The translations under genes were made by a program, and so were the position numbers. This document shows, in pieces, positions 1 through 8,013 of a stretch of 56,745 bases of DNA (its first letter is position 1; each line of letters opens with the position of its first letter). This DNA is from Phycisphaerae bacterium (lineage in GTDB: Bacteria > Planctomycetota > Phycisphaerae > UBA1845 > Fen-1342). Location of the stretch: the NCBI GenBank assembly GCA_028277645.1, contig JANQFV010000060.1, positions 1-56,745 of the forward strand, given 5' to 3'. The notes below the pieces were generated by a model. That model was given only the letters and a program-made list of their open reading frames with translations. It had not been told where the DNA came from and searched no databases.

Positions 1-1
1 C

Positions 2-73
2 GACGTCGACGGCAACGGTAGCGTCGGCTTCGAGGACATCAACCCGTTTGTCGCACTGCTGACGGGGCCGTAG
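2..73 (+). CDS. C-terminal end of a dockerin-like secreted protein (partial)
   Basis: Only the last 23 codons lie in the window, ending at a TAG at 71-73. They encode a calcium-loop-like repeat with the core DVDGNGSVGFEDINPFV, the type I dockerin-like half-motif that also occurs inside the two large secreted proteins at 24767-27565 and 28189-30993. In this protein the motif sits at the extreme C-terminus, the usual dockerin position. The rest of the gene is outside the window, so the catalytic or binding part is unknown. A secreted, surface-associated role is inferred. Confidence 0.7.
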   Translation, partial: DVDGNGSVGFEDINPFVALLTGP

Positions 74-289
74 CTGAGAACGGCTGCTGCCCGCGCGGCT
101 GCGACAGGTAATGGCATCAAGCACGGGCGTCGCTCTACCGGGCGGCGCCTGTGTCGCTTTCTGTTCGGCTCCACGACGAACATTGGCCTGACCGTTGGAC
201 CCGTTTCCGACGAACCGCTAGCATTCGCAACTGACGTTCACGCGCTGTTGGCGCGGCGGACGTGAACGGCGGTTCTCTCGGAGGAGCAA

Positions 290-1387
290 TTGGACCTGTT
301 GGCCTGGCCGATCGTCGAGGCAATCTCGCGCAATTGGGCGTTGGTCACGATTGTGTCCACGTTTGTCCTGCTGTCCGTGGTCCCGTTTTTCATCATCCTC
401 AAATACGTGCGCATTTCGCTGAATGTGATGCGCACAACGCGACCGCCGTTGTCGCGGAACCCCCTCGATTTCCATCCGCTCGAGGGCGAGGGCGTCGCGT
501 TTCCCGCGCTCGATGGTTTACCCCTGAACGGCACGGTTATCACGGCGAATCCGCTGGTCGAGCGGCGCGGGTTTCTGATCTTCGCGCACGAGTTCTGCTC
601 GGATCGGCAATCGTGCGCCCGTTACTGCCGGCCGCTGGTAGAGTCCGGGTACGACGTGCTGACGTTCGACTTTCGCGGGCACGGCGACTCGCCCGAAATG
701 CCCGGCTACACGCCGCGGCAGTGGGTAACGGATCGTGACCTTGATGACATGCGGGGCGCGGTGGCGTTTGCGCGATTGTGGCTCGAAGAGCGCGGGCTGC
801 CGGCGAAGATCGGCATATTCGGCATCTCGCGTGGTGCCTGTGCTGCCATTCTGGTCGCCCAGGAAGAGCCGGATATCAAAGCACTCGTGGCGGACGGAGC
901 GTTCAGCACGGACACACTGATCGAATACTACATGAAGCGCTGGGCGTACATCTTCGCGAAGGTGCGCGTCGTCTACGAGAATCACCCGCCGATCTTCTGG
1001 CGGTTCCTGCGGTGGTCGATGATGCACTTCGCCCGGCGCGAGTTTCGCTGTCGCTTCCCTTCGGTACGCAAAGCCATCGCGCGGATGACGCCGCGACCGA
1101 TCCTGTTCATCCACGGCGAGCGCGACTCGTATTTGCCCGTCGAGCAGAGCCGGCGGCTGTACGCGCTGGCCGGCCAGCCGAAGCTGCTGTGGGTGGCACC
1201 GGATGCGCGGCACAATCAGGCCGTGATTCGTCATCCGAAATTCTACGCCCGTTTGACGACGGCCTTTTTCGACCGGCACCTGGCGGGTCTGCCGGCTGCG
1301 CTGTGCGGCGCGCGACTTGCAAGTCCGACGACGCGCGATGACGAAGCAGCGGCGCGTCACGAAGAAGCGATTGTCGCCGTTGGGTAA
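290..1387 (+). CDS. alpha/beta hydrolase, membrane-anchored
   Basis: This 365-residue protein has one N-terminal hydrophobic segment (about residues 18-40) followed by an alpha/beta-hydrolase domain. The nucleophile elbow is GISRG with Ser180. Asp279 in HGERDSYLP and His308 in DARHNQ complete a credible catalytic triad. HEFCSD near residue 100 and FRGHGDS near 129 fit the oxyanion and cap regions of serine hydrolases. The TTG start is chosen because GGAGGA lies at 280-285, five bases upstream. The stop is 14 bp before the GH3-type gene, so the two are probably cotranscribed. The substrate is unknown; an ester, thioester or amide is possible given the neighbour. Confidence 0.8.
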   Translation: MDLLAWPIVEAISRNWALVTIVSTFVLLSVVPFFIILKYVRISLNVMRTTRPPLSRNPLDFHPLEGEGVAFPALDGLPLNGTVITANPLVERRGFLIFAHEFCSDRQSCARYCRPLVESGYDVLTFDFRGHGDSPEMPGYTPRQWVTDRDLDDMRGAVAFARLWLEERGLPAKIGIFGISRGACAAILVAQEEPDIKALVADGAFSTDTLIEYYMKRWAYIFAKVRVVYENHPPIFWRFLRWSMMHFARREFRCRFPSVRKAIARMTPRPILFIHGERDSYLPVEQSRRLYALAGQPKLLWVAPDARHNQAVIRHPKFYARLTTAFFDRHLAGLPAALCGARLASPTTRDDEAAARHEEAIVAVG

Positions 1388-1401
1388 ACCGACGAATCGA
1401 A

Positions 1402-3081
1402 ATGGCCAATCTCCTGGAACATTGCGCGGCACGAATCGCGTTCTGGCACGCGCGGGGTGTCCAGCGGAGATTCGAGCGGGCGCTGACGGACCTGCGCGAG
1501 GCGGAGCGTCGCGTCTTGGCGCGTGTGATTTCACTGGTCGGTGCGGGCGAATTCGGCCGCGCGCACGGATTGTCGCGCGTCTACACGCTCGAGGACTTGC
1601 GTGGAGCGCTGCCGATCGCCACGTACGAAGACTACCGACCGATTGTCGAGCGCTTGTGCGCGGGGGAAACACGAGCACTGTTTTCACCGGGCACTTCGTT
1701 GATCATGTTTGCGACCAGCAGTGGTACGACTGCCGCCCCGAAGCTCGTGCCCGTCACGTTCGCCTTTGTCGAAGATTACCGGCGGGGCTGGAACGTCTTT
1801 GGGTTGAAGCTGCTGTGCGATCATCCGGCGGCGGTGCTGCGGGGAATCCTGCAATCGAGCGGGCGGTACGACGCACAGCGGACTGCGGCTGGCATTCCAT
1901 GCGGTGCAATCACCGGGCTGCTGGCGCGGACCCAGAAGCGGATCGTACGCAGGTTCTACGTGGGGCGGCCGGAGATTGCGCTGATCCCGGAGCCACCGGC
2001 GCGGTACTACACGCTTATGCGGTTGGGGATCACGCGCGACGTCGCATTTGCCATCACGGCCAACCCGGCGACGCTGATACAAATGGCGCGCGTGGCGGAC
2101 GAACGGAGTGAGGAACTGCTGCGCGACGTACACGACGGAACACTGTCGCCGGCAGTCGTGCCTGATGACGATCTGCGCGCCACGCTATCGGTCGGTCTCG
2201 AGCCGCAACGCGACAGAGCACGAGAACTCGAACGGTTGCGTGCCGCTGCGGGCAGGCTGCAACCACGTGACTATTGGCAGATCGAGTTCCTGGCCTGCTG
2301 GACGGGAGGCAGTCTGGGCCACTACCTCGAACGGTTGCGAAACTGGTGGGGCGACGTGCCCGTGCGCGACGTGGGTCTGCTCGCCAGCGAAGGGCGCGTG
2401 AGCATTCCCATTGAAGACAACACGCCGGTGGGCGTGCTGGACATCTCGTCCGGCGTGTTCGAGTTCATCCCGGCAGAGCAGTCTGAGTCGTCGAATCCGG
2501 ATGTGCTGCGGGCGGATGAGGTGCAGCCGGGCGCCGATTATGTCGTTGTGCTGAGCAACACCAGCGGGCTGTTGCGCTACCGGCTGGACGATGTGGTGCG
2601 CGTACACGGGTTTCACCGGCAGGCGCCGCTCGTCGAGTTCCTTCACCGGACAGGCCGGGTCGTCTCCATTGCTGGCGAGAAGCTGACCGAGAATCAGGTG
2701 GTGGCGGCGTATTCGGCGGCGTGTTCGGCAGAAGGCGTGAAGGCGGGCGATTTTCTCCTGGCGCCGTGCTGGGGAGATCCGCCGTTCTTCCGCCTGATCG
2801 TCACTGGGGACCCGGACTGCGTTCCAGCACTGGCGGCCTCCCTCGACCGCTGCATTGCCAAGCAGAATGAAGAGTATGCAAGCCGCCGCCGCTCGGGCCG
2901 TCTGGGAACAGTCGTAGGGCGACACTGGACGGAGGAGGATCTGCGGGGCGTGGAGCGCGTGCTGAGGGGGGCGCAGGGGGCCGCTGCTGAGCAATTCAAA
3001 CGTCCCAGTTTGTTGCTGGAGTACGGGGCGGACGAGCGGTTGCTGAGCGAGGTCCGCCAAATCGGCGGGACTTCTCTCTAA
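1402..3081 (+). CDS. GH3-family acyl-adenylating enzyme
   Basis: This 559-residue protein matches the GH3 (auxin-responsive promoter) family of ATP-dependent acyl-acid amido synthetases, in length and by the adenylation P-loop FATSSGTTAAPKLVPVT near residue 104. LLASEGRVSIP and SGLLRYRLDDVVRVHGF resemble the later core motifs of the family, where a nucleotide-binding Asp sits in the YRLDD segment, and FLHRTGRVVSIAGEKLTE the hinge to the C-terminal domain. Plant GH3 enzymes join carboxylic acids such as auxin or jasmonate to amino acids; the acid and amine in bacteria are unknown. It follows an alpha/beta hydrolase at 14 bp, which suggests an acyl conjugation and hydrolysis pair. The ATG start gives the family's usual length. 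Confidence 0.85.
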   Translation: MANLLEHCAARIAFWHARGVQRRFERALTDLREAERRVLARVISLVGAGEFGRAHGLSRVYTLEDLRGALPIATYEDYRPIVERLCAGETRALFSPGTSLIMFATSSGTTAAPKLVPVTFAFVEDYRRGWNVFGLKLLCDHPAAVLRGILQSSGRYDAQRTAAGIPCGAITGLLARTQKRIVRRFYVGRPEIALIPEPPARYYTLMRLGITRDVAFAITANPATLIQMARVADERSEELLRDVHDGTLSPAVVPDDDLRATLSVGLEPQRDRARELERLRAAAGRLQPRDYWQIEFLACWTGGSLGHYLERLRNWWGDVPVRDVGLLASEGRVSIPIEDNTPVGVLDISSGVFEFIPAEQSESSNPDVLRADEVQPGADYVVVLSNTSGLLRYRLDDVVRVHGFHRQAPLVEFLHRTGRVVSIAGEKLTENQVVAAYSAACSAEGVKAGDFLLAPCWGDPPFFRLIVTGDPDCVPALAASLDRCIAKQNEEYASRRRSGRLGTVVGRHWTEEDLRGVERVLRGAQGAAAEQFKRPSLLLEYGADERLLSEVRQIGGTSL

Positions 3082-3431
3082 CACTCTACGAGAAAATCGG
3101 TTAGGGGATTGTTGCGGTCTCAGGCCGCCCTGAGTTGACGCCCAGCCGTCACTTCTGACAGATTTTCATGGCCCTAAAACCTGTTGGAAGTAGGACTCAC
3201 TAAGTTCACAATTTGTCTCATTTTATGAAGTGCGGTTGAATAAATGTTAAAATAGATAAAGAGCGGGCGCGGTCACGGTTGGCAAATGCTTAAAGCTATA
3301 GGGGCCGGTGCAACGATAGCACCTGTGTCATCTGAGAGGAGTGTCGGCGAGTCGAATCACATCACGCGTAACAGCTTTCGGCTCACCAACCGGAGAAGAA
3401 CCCCAACAGCGCGACGAGGAGAAGCGGGAGT
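3082..3431. other. intergenic region, AT-rich
   Basis: This 350-bp gap before the sigma factor is clearly richer in A and T than its surroundings between about 3170 and 3260. It holds the promoter candidate listed separately. No tRNA cloverleaf, small ORF with a ribosome binding site, or convincing terminator was found in it. Confidence 0.5.
3245..3253 (+). promoter_or_regulatory. extended -10 promoter candidate for the sigma factor gene
   Basis: TGTTAAAAT fits an extended -10 element (TG, one base, then TAAAAT with one mismatch to TATAAT) in the AT-rich stretch. No good -35 hexamer is found 16-18 bp upstream, as expected for extended -10 promoters. It would give a leader of about 170 nt. 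Confidence 0.4.
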
Positions 3432-4202
3432 ATGCCTACCAAGACCCGGAAGGACCACGCAGGGCAACTTTGGAAAGAGTATCACAAAACGCGAGCGGAT
3501 GAGGCCCGAAACCGACTGGTGGAGCAGTACATCCACCTGGTGGACAAGCTGGCCGAAATCATGGCCCGCCGTCTCTGGCCCAGAGTGTCCGCAGACGAGT
3601 TAGCGAGTGCCGGCTACGACGGTCTGATCGGGGCGGTGGCGTCGTTTGATCCGAAACGGGGGGTCAAGTTCGAGACATACTGTCGGCAGAGAATTGTGGG
3701 CGCGATCCGTGACTGGCAGCGCGAGATTGATCCACTGGGGCGCTCGGGCCGCAATTTCGAGCGCACGATGAACGTCGCCGAAGAACGGTTCCAGGCCTCG
3801 CTGGGGCGGACGCCGACGTCGACCGAGCTGGCCGACGAGATGGGGATTCCCATTTCGCGCTTCATCAAGATGAAGAAGACTGTGGCTGCCTCGCACAACG
3901 TACCGCTCGAATCGTCCAGCGATCGCAGCGACGACTCGCGAACCGCGACGCTCGTACCGGTCGATCCGAATCCCGGACCAACACACCAGACCGAGCGCGA
4001 GTTGATTCGTGAATACCTGACGCGCGGTTTGAAGGAGCAGGACCGCCTCATCCTGACGCTCTATTACTACGAAAAGCTGACCATGGCCGCGATCGGCGCG
4101 GTGCTGGGTGTGAGCGAGTCGCGTGTCTGCCAACGACACGCCGAAATCGTCGAACAGCTACGCACGCGCTTCGCTGATGCGGCGTGCGATCTGGTCGCCT
4201 GA
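3432..4202 (+). CDS. RNA polymerase sigma factor, FliA/WhiG family
   Basis: This 256-residue protein has sigma70 region 2 (about residues 20-90, with DELASAGYDGLIGAVASFDPKRGVKFETYCRQRIVGAIRDWQRE), region 3 (about 100-150, with TPTSTELADEMGI) and region 4 with a helix-turn-helix (about 200-250, LTMAAIGAVLGVSESRVCQRHAEIV). The region 2 'FDPxRGVKFETYCxxRIxGAIxDxxR' pattern is typical of FliA/WhiG-type alternative sigma factors. No flagellar or anti-sigma gene lies nearby, so the regulon cannot be read from context. The ATG is preceded by GGAG in AGCGGGAGT. It is followed by an intrinsic terminator. Confidence 0.9.
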   Translation: MPTKTRKDHAGQLWKEYHKTRADEARNRLVEQYIHLVDKLAEIMARRLWPRVSADELASAGYDGLIGAVASFDPKRGVKFETYCRQRIVGAIRDWQREIDPLGRSGRNFERTMNVAEERFQASLGRTPTSTELADEMGIPISRFIKMKKTVAASHNVPLESSSDRSDDSRTATLVPVDPNPGPTHQTERELIREYLTRGLKEQDRLILTLYYYEKLTMAAIGAVLGVSESRVCQRHAEIVEQLRTRFADAACDLVA

Positions 4203-4233
4203 TCGCGATCGATAGTTACCTCCCTCCCTCCTC

Positions 4234-4272
4234 AGGCAGGGGTCGCGCTTGTGCGGGCCTCTGCCTTTTTTT
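4234..4272 (+). terminator. Rho-independent terminator after the sigma factor
   Basis: AGGCAG at 4234-4239 pairs with CTGCCT at 4261-4266 and is followed by an uninterrupted T run (4266-4272). It lies 32 bp past the sigma factor stop and, on the other strand, abuts the end of the phosphatase gene. Confidence 0.75.
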
Positions 4273-4278
4273 GTGCGC

Positions 4279-4860
4279 TTACGGTTGGGAGCCGGCAGGC
4301 TGCGACTGGGCGGCGCGCTCTTCGGCCGCGGCGCGCAACGCAGACCGCAGGTTCTCGTGCTTCGGCAGGTCATCGAAATCGAGCCGCCTCAGTTCCCCCA
4401 GCACCTGGTCGTACGACCAGTTCTGGGCATGGATGCGATACAGCCCGACGGCGAGCCCGGTCCGGTTCACGCCGGCCGAGCAGTGTACGAGCGTCGGCGG
4501 TGCGTTTTCGTCGAGGAGTAATTCGGCGATCCGGGCGCGATCTGCGGCGTTGCTGGCGCCATCGCCGGTAAGCGGGATGTTTAGCCACTCGATCCCCAAC
4601 CGCTCGGCCGCGGCCCGCTCAGCTTGCGTTTCGGGGGCTTCGGGGTTCAGCAGACATACTACGCGGCCGATGCCAAAATCCTGCTGAATTCGTCCGAGCT
4701 GGAGGGGCGACACTTCGCCGCTGCGGTACAGCCGTCCCTCGACGACGGGCGCGAAGCGTTTTGGATAATACGTGACCTGACGCCAAATCCCGACCGCGGC
4801 CGCCAGAATAACGGCTCCTAGCACGATGGTCGTCAGCCGAAGTTTTCTGGCGGGCGTCAT
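4279..4860 (-). CDS. membrane-anchored dual-specificity/tyrosine phosphatase
   Basis: This 193-residue protein has a single N-terminal transmembrane helix (about residues 9-26) and a cysteine phosphatase domain. The signature is HCSAGVNRTG, with nucleophile Cys127 and phosphate-binding Arg133 (CX5R), and a possible general acid in the preceding PLTGDG loop (Asp100). Such enzymes dephosphorylate phosphotyrosine or other phosphate monoesters. The ATG at 4858-4860 is chosen over a longer upstream frame because the hydrophobic anchor follows it directly and the upstream codons are low-complexity shadow sequence. It is divergent from the permease at 4990. Confidence 0.82.
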   Translation of the reverse strand: MTPARKLRLTTIVLGAVILAAAVGIWRQVTYYPKRFAPVVEGRLYRSGEVSPLQLGRIQQDFGIGRVVCLLNPEAPETQAERAAAERLGIEWLNIPLTGDGASNAADRARIAELLLDENAPPTLVHCSAGVNRTGLAVGLYRIHAQNWSYDQVLGELRRLDFDDLPKHENLRSALRAAAEERAAQSQPAGSQP

Positions 4861-4989
4861 GTGTCGGTTGACTCGCGGGTTGCCGGTTCGCGGAGCAGCG
4901 GCGCGCACTGCAAACCGCCGCACTCTAGTGTATGGTAGCGTGAGCAGCTTCGCGAGGCTGGCACTTGAACGCCTGGCAGAGGGATTGCG

Positions 4990-5829
4990 TTGGATTTGCT
5001 GGCACTGGGTCTCGGGCAGTTCGGTGTGCTGGTGGGTGTCGGATTGCTCGCCGGCGTGCTGGGCGGCCTGCTGGGGATTGGGGGTGGAATCGTCATGATA
5101 CCGGCGATGGCGCTGCTGCTCGGCGATACGTATGGGCAAAACTCATTTCACGTGTACAAGCTCGCGGCCATTATGACGGCAGTCGCGCTGTCCGTCCCGG
5201 CGATCGCGCGGCACGTCCGCGCCGGCGCGATCAACTTCCGCATGCACTGCGGTATCGTGCCGGGGGCGCTGCTCGGTGTGGGGTTCGGGGTGGCATTGAG
5301 CTCGACATTCCTCAACGAGCACACGCCGACGCTACGGCGCCTGTTTGGCGCGTTCCTGCAACTGGTAGTTCTCGTCCACGTCTATCAGGAACTGATCGCG
5401 CGGCAGGGGCGTGACCATCTGTGCCGGAGCTGCCCGTTGCCGTCGCGCTGGGCGCTGATCGGGAGCGTTGTAGGATTGCCGGCTGGGGTCATCGGGGGGT
5501 TGCTGGGAGTAGGTGGCGGCATCTGGGCAGTGCCGGTGCAGCGACTAGCACTGGGAATCCGAATTCGCAATGCGATTGCCAACTCGTCCGTGATGGTGCT
5601 TTCGGTCGCCGTCGCGACCTCCGCACTTCTGACGTGGGTGCTCGGCAGCGCCGACCGACGGCAGTGGTTGCCGGGCGTCGCGTGGCAGTTGACGGCCTGC
5701 CTGGTACCCGGGGCGCTCATCGGAGCCTGGCTGGGGGCAGGGCTCGTCCATCGGTTTCCGGTGCGCTGGTTGCGCTGGGCGTTCCTGGCGATACTGACCG
5801 TGGCGGGTTGGCGGTTAATCCTGACGTGA
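4990..5829 (+). CDS. TauE/SafE family sulfite/organosulfonate permease
   Basis: This 279-residue polytopic protein has two homologous halves, each starting with a glycine-rich helix pair: LAGVLGGLLGIGGGIVMIPAM near residue 20 and LPAGVIGGLLGVGGGIWAVP near residue 165. This duplicated GGxxGxGGGxxxxP pattern defines the TauE/SafE (DUF81) permeases, which move sulfite, sulfonates or other anions across the inner membrane. The TTG start has AGAGGGA just upstream (about 4978). No sulfur-metabolism gene is adjacent, so the substrate is open. Confidence 0.85.
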   Translation: MDLLALGLGQFGVLVGVGLLAGVLGGLLGIGGGIVMIPAMALLLGDTYGQNSFHVYKLAAIMTAVALSVPAIARHVRAGAINFRMHCGIVPGALLGVGFGVALSSTFLNEHTPTLRRLFGAFLQLVVLVHVYQELIARQGRDHLCRSCPLPSRWALIGSVVGLPAGVIGGLLGVGGGIWAVPVQRLALGIRIRNAIANSSVMVLSVAVATSALLTWVLGSADRRQWLPGVAWQLTACLVPGALIGAWLGAGLVHRFPVRWLRWAFLAILTVAGWRLILT

Positions 5830-5904
5830 ACGCGCACGACGAGATGTCGGCGAAAAATTTTCCGCGAGCCCGGTGTTTCGGGTAACGCTCTGCGCTCGCG
5901 CGGG

Positions 5905-5934
5905 TTGCGTAACTCCGAGACAAGGAGGTATACT
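5905..5934 (+). promoter_or_regulatory. sigma70-type promoter for rpsA
   Basis: TTGCGT (5905-5910) and TATACT (5929-5934) are separated by 18 bp. Transcription would start near 5941, giving a leader of about 125 nt. A perfect anti-Shine-Dalgarno match, AAGGAGGT (5922-5929), overlaps the spacer and -10 but has no start codon at a usable distance, so it is probably fortuitous. Confidence 0.5.
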
Positions 5935-6064
5935 ACCGGATTCTGGTCCCTTAGGCGGCGTCGGGCGGCCCGGCGCGAGGGATGTGTGCATCTGTACGAC
6001 AATCTGGAGGTGGACGTGGTCCGGTGCTGAAGGGCGGCTCCGGCATGCGTCCTGTGACAACTAC

Positions 6065-7870
6065 ATGGTAGACCCACTTCTGTTCAAGGACATCGAGATT
6101 TCGGACGCGGACATCGAAGCCGCGTTGAAGGACGCTTTTGGCGACACGACCGACCGCGACATCATGGCGGAGGCCGTCGACGGGGAGAAGGTTGCGACCT
6201 TCGACCTCAACACCATCCTGGACGCCAAGATCATCAAGATCGTCGGCAACGAAGTCGTGCTCGACGTCGGCCTCAAGAGCGAGGGCGTCGTCGGCGTAGA
6301 TGAATGGGATGACCCCCAGACGATCAACGAAGGCGAGACTGTGCAGGTGTTGGTCGAGGACTTCGAGACCGACAGCGGCATGATCATCGTCTCCAAGCGG
6401 CGGGCCGACCGCATTCTGAACTGGCGGCGCATCGTCGAGACGACCAACGAGGGCGACACCGTCAAGGGCAAGGTCGTCCGCAAGATCAAGGGTGGATTGC
6501 TGGTTGATATCGGCGTGCCGGTTTTCCTACCGGCGTCGCAGGTGGATATTCGTCGCCCCGCGGACGTGGGCGAATACATCGGCCAGGACATCGAGGCCAA
6601 GATTCTCAAGATCGACAAGGAGCGGCGGAACATCGTCATTTCCCGCCGCAAGCTGATCGAAGAGGAGCGCGCCAAAGCCAAGGCCGAGCTGCTGGAAGAA
6701 ATCGCGGTCGATCAGATCCGCAAGGGAGTGGTCAAGAACATCGCCGAGTTTGGTGCGTTCGTCGATTTGGGCGGTATCGACGGTCTGTTGCACATCACGG
6801 ACATGTCGTGGGATCGGATCGAGCACCCGAGCCAGATGCTGAAGGTGGACCAGGAGATCGAAGTCAAGATCCTCTCGATCGATCGCGACCGCGAGAAGAT
6901 CGCGCTGGGCCTGAAGCAGAAGGAAGAAAACCCGTGGGAGAAGGTCGCCGAGCGGTATCCGATCGGCGCGCGGGTCACGGGCGAAGTCGTCAACATCATG
7001 AATTACGGTGCGTTCGTGAAGCTCGAGGCGGGCATCGAAGGCTTGGTTCACATCTCCGAGATGAGCTGGACGCGCCGCATCAACCACCCGTCCGAGGTCG
7101 TCAACGTCAATGACAGCATCGAAGTCGTCGTGCTGGAAGTCGACAAGGACAAGCAGGAAATCTCGCTGGGCATGAAGCAGACCGAGGTCAATCCGTGGAC
7201 CACGGTCGCGCAGAAGTACCCGCCGGGCACGGTCGTCGAAGGCACCGTGCGGAATCTGACGAACTACGGTGCGTTCATCGAGATCGAGGAAGGCATCGAC
7301 GGCCTGCTGCACATCTCCGACATGAGCTGGACCAAGAAGGTCAGCCACCCGTCCGACGTGGTGAAGAAGGGCGACATGCTGCGGTGCGTCGTGCTGACCG
7401 TCGACCAGGAGAAGATGCGGATCGGTTTGGGCCTCAAGCAGATGTCCGAGGACCCCTGGCTGCACGCCGTGCCCGAGCGGTATCAGCCGGGCATGGTCGT
7501 TCGCGGACACGTGACGAAGGTCACCAACTTCGGCGTGTTCGTCGAGCTCGAGCCGGAACTCGAGGGTCTGCTGCACGTGTCCGAGCTGGCTGACCATAAG
7601 GTCGAGAATCCGCAAGACGAGGTGCAGATCGGGCAAGATATTGACGTCAAGATTCTGCGCGTCGACACGATTGAGCGGAAGATCGGCCTGTCGAAGAAGC
7701 GGGCCGAGTGGGCGGCTGAGCCCGAGGAAGTCGCCGAAGCGGAGAAGAAGCGCGAGAAGCGTGCGACCCGCCGCGGCGGCCTGGGTGATGACAACGCTGC
7801 TTTCGGCGGCGGCTTTGATAGCCTGTTGAACAAGCCGGAAGAAGACGCGGCCGAGCAGCCACCGGAGTAG
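6065..7870 (+). CDS. rpsA: 30S ribosomal protein S1
   Basis: This 601-residue protein has six S1 (OB-fold) RNA-binding domains, starting near residues 45, 135, 215, 300, 390 and 475. The last four carry the strong consensus seen in NYGAFVKLEAGIEGLVHISEMSW-type blocks, while the first two are divergent, as in proteobacterial S1 where they bind the ribosome. S1 helps mRNA bind the 30S subunit and unfolds structured leaders. The start at ATG 6065 is chosen because MVDPLLFKDIEI begins the conserved acidic N-terminus, although no strong Shine-Dalgarno precedes it, which is common for rpsA. The C-terminus is charged (EKKREKRATRRGG). A long leader precedes it and a GC-rich hairpin follows. Confidence 0.93.
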   Translation: MVDPLLFKDIEISDADIEAALKDAFGDTTDRDIMAEAVDGEKVATFDLNTILDAKIIKIVGNEVVLDVGLKSEGVVGVDEWDDPQTINEGETVQVLVEDFETDSGMIIVSKRRADRILNWRRIVETTNEGDTVKGKVVRKIKGGLLVDIGVPVFLPASQVDIRRPADVGEYIGQDIEAKILKIDKERRNIVISRRKLIEEERAKAKAELLEEIAVDQIRKGVVKNIAEFGAFVDLGGIDGLLHITDMSWDRIEHPSQMLKVDQEIEVKILSIDRDREKIALGLKQKEENPWEKVAERYPIGARVTGEVVNIMNYGAFVKLEAGIEGLVHISEMSWTRRINHPSEVVNVNDSIEVVVLEVDKDKQEISLGMKQTEVNPWTTVAQKYPPGTVVEGTVRNLTNYGAFIEIEEGIDGLLHISDMSWTKKVSHPSDVVKKGDMLRCVVLTVDQEKMRIGLGLKQMSEDPWLHAVPERYQPGMVVRGHVTKVTNFGVFVELEPELEGLLHVSELADHKVENPQDEVQIGQDIDVKILRVDTIERKIGLSKKRAEWAAEPEEVAEAEKKREKRATRRGGLGDDNAAFGGGFDSLLNKPEEDAAEQPPE

Positions 7871-7884
7871 GTACGAAACCGCTG

Positions 7885-7913
7885 GACCCTCTCCCCGAAC
7901 CGGGGGGAGGGTC
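7885..7913 (+). terminator. GC-rich hairpin downstream of rpsA
   Basis: GACCCTCTCCCC (7885-7896) pairs with GGGGGGAGGGTC (7902-7913) across a short loop. There is no T run, so it may be a Rho-independent-like stabiliser or a member of the C/G-rich palindromes seen elsewhere in the window rather than a true terminator. Confidence 0.45.
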
Positions 7914-7930
7914 GGGCGTGTTGCTCATGT

Positions 7931-7988
7931 GCCACCGCTCTCGAGCAGTGGAATAGCGTGCGAAAGACCACTGTTCAAGAGCAGTGGC
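7931..7988. repeat. inverted pair of 21-bp imperfect palindromes
   Basis: GCCACCGCTCTCGAGCAGTGG (7931-7951) reappears in inverted orientation at 7968-7988, whose reverse complement differs from it at three positions by eye. Each unit is itself nearly palindromic (CCACTG / CAGTGG). The pair lies between two convergent genes, the usual setting for REP-type repeats. Confidence 0.6.
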
Positions 7989-8013
7989 ACGGCGGGGTGG
8001 TCTACGGGGGGCT

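Noticed and set aside
518..1687. Long open frame on the minus strand opposite the hydrolase
   Set aside because: Composition is Arg/Pro/His-rich with no recognisable motif and no ribosome binding site; it mirrors the high third-position GC of the real genes on the other strand.
3236..3259. FliA-type promoter (TAAA ... GATAA) upstream of the sigma factor
   Set aside because: The elements are only a few bases apart instead of the roughly 11-bp spacer of that class; the extended -10 reading fits better.
6527..7636. 369-codon open frame opposite rpsA
   Set aside because: It follows the repeat structure of the S1 domains on the other strand and has no motif of its own; an antisense shadow.
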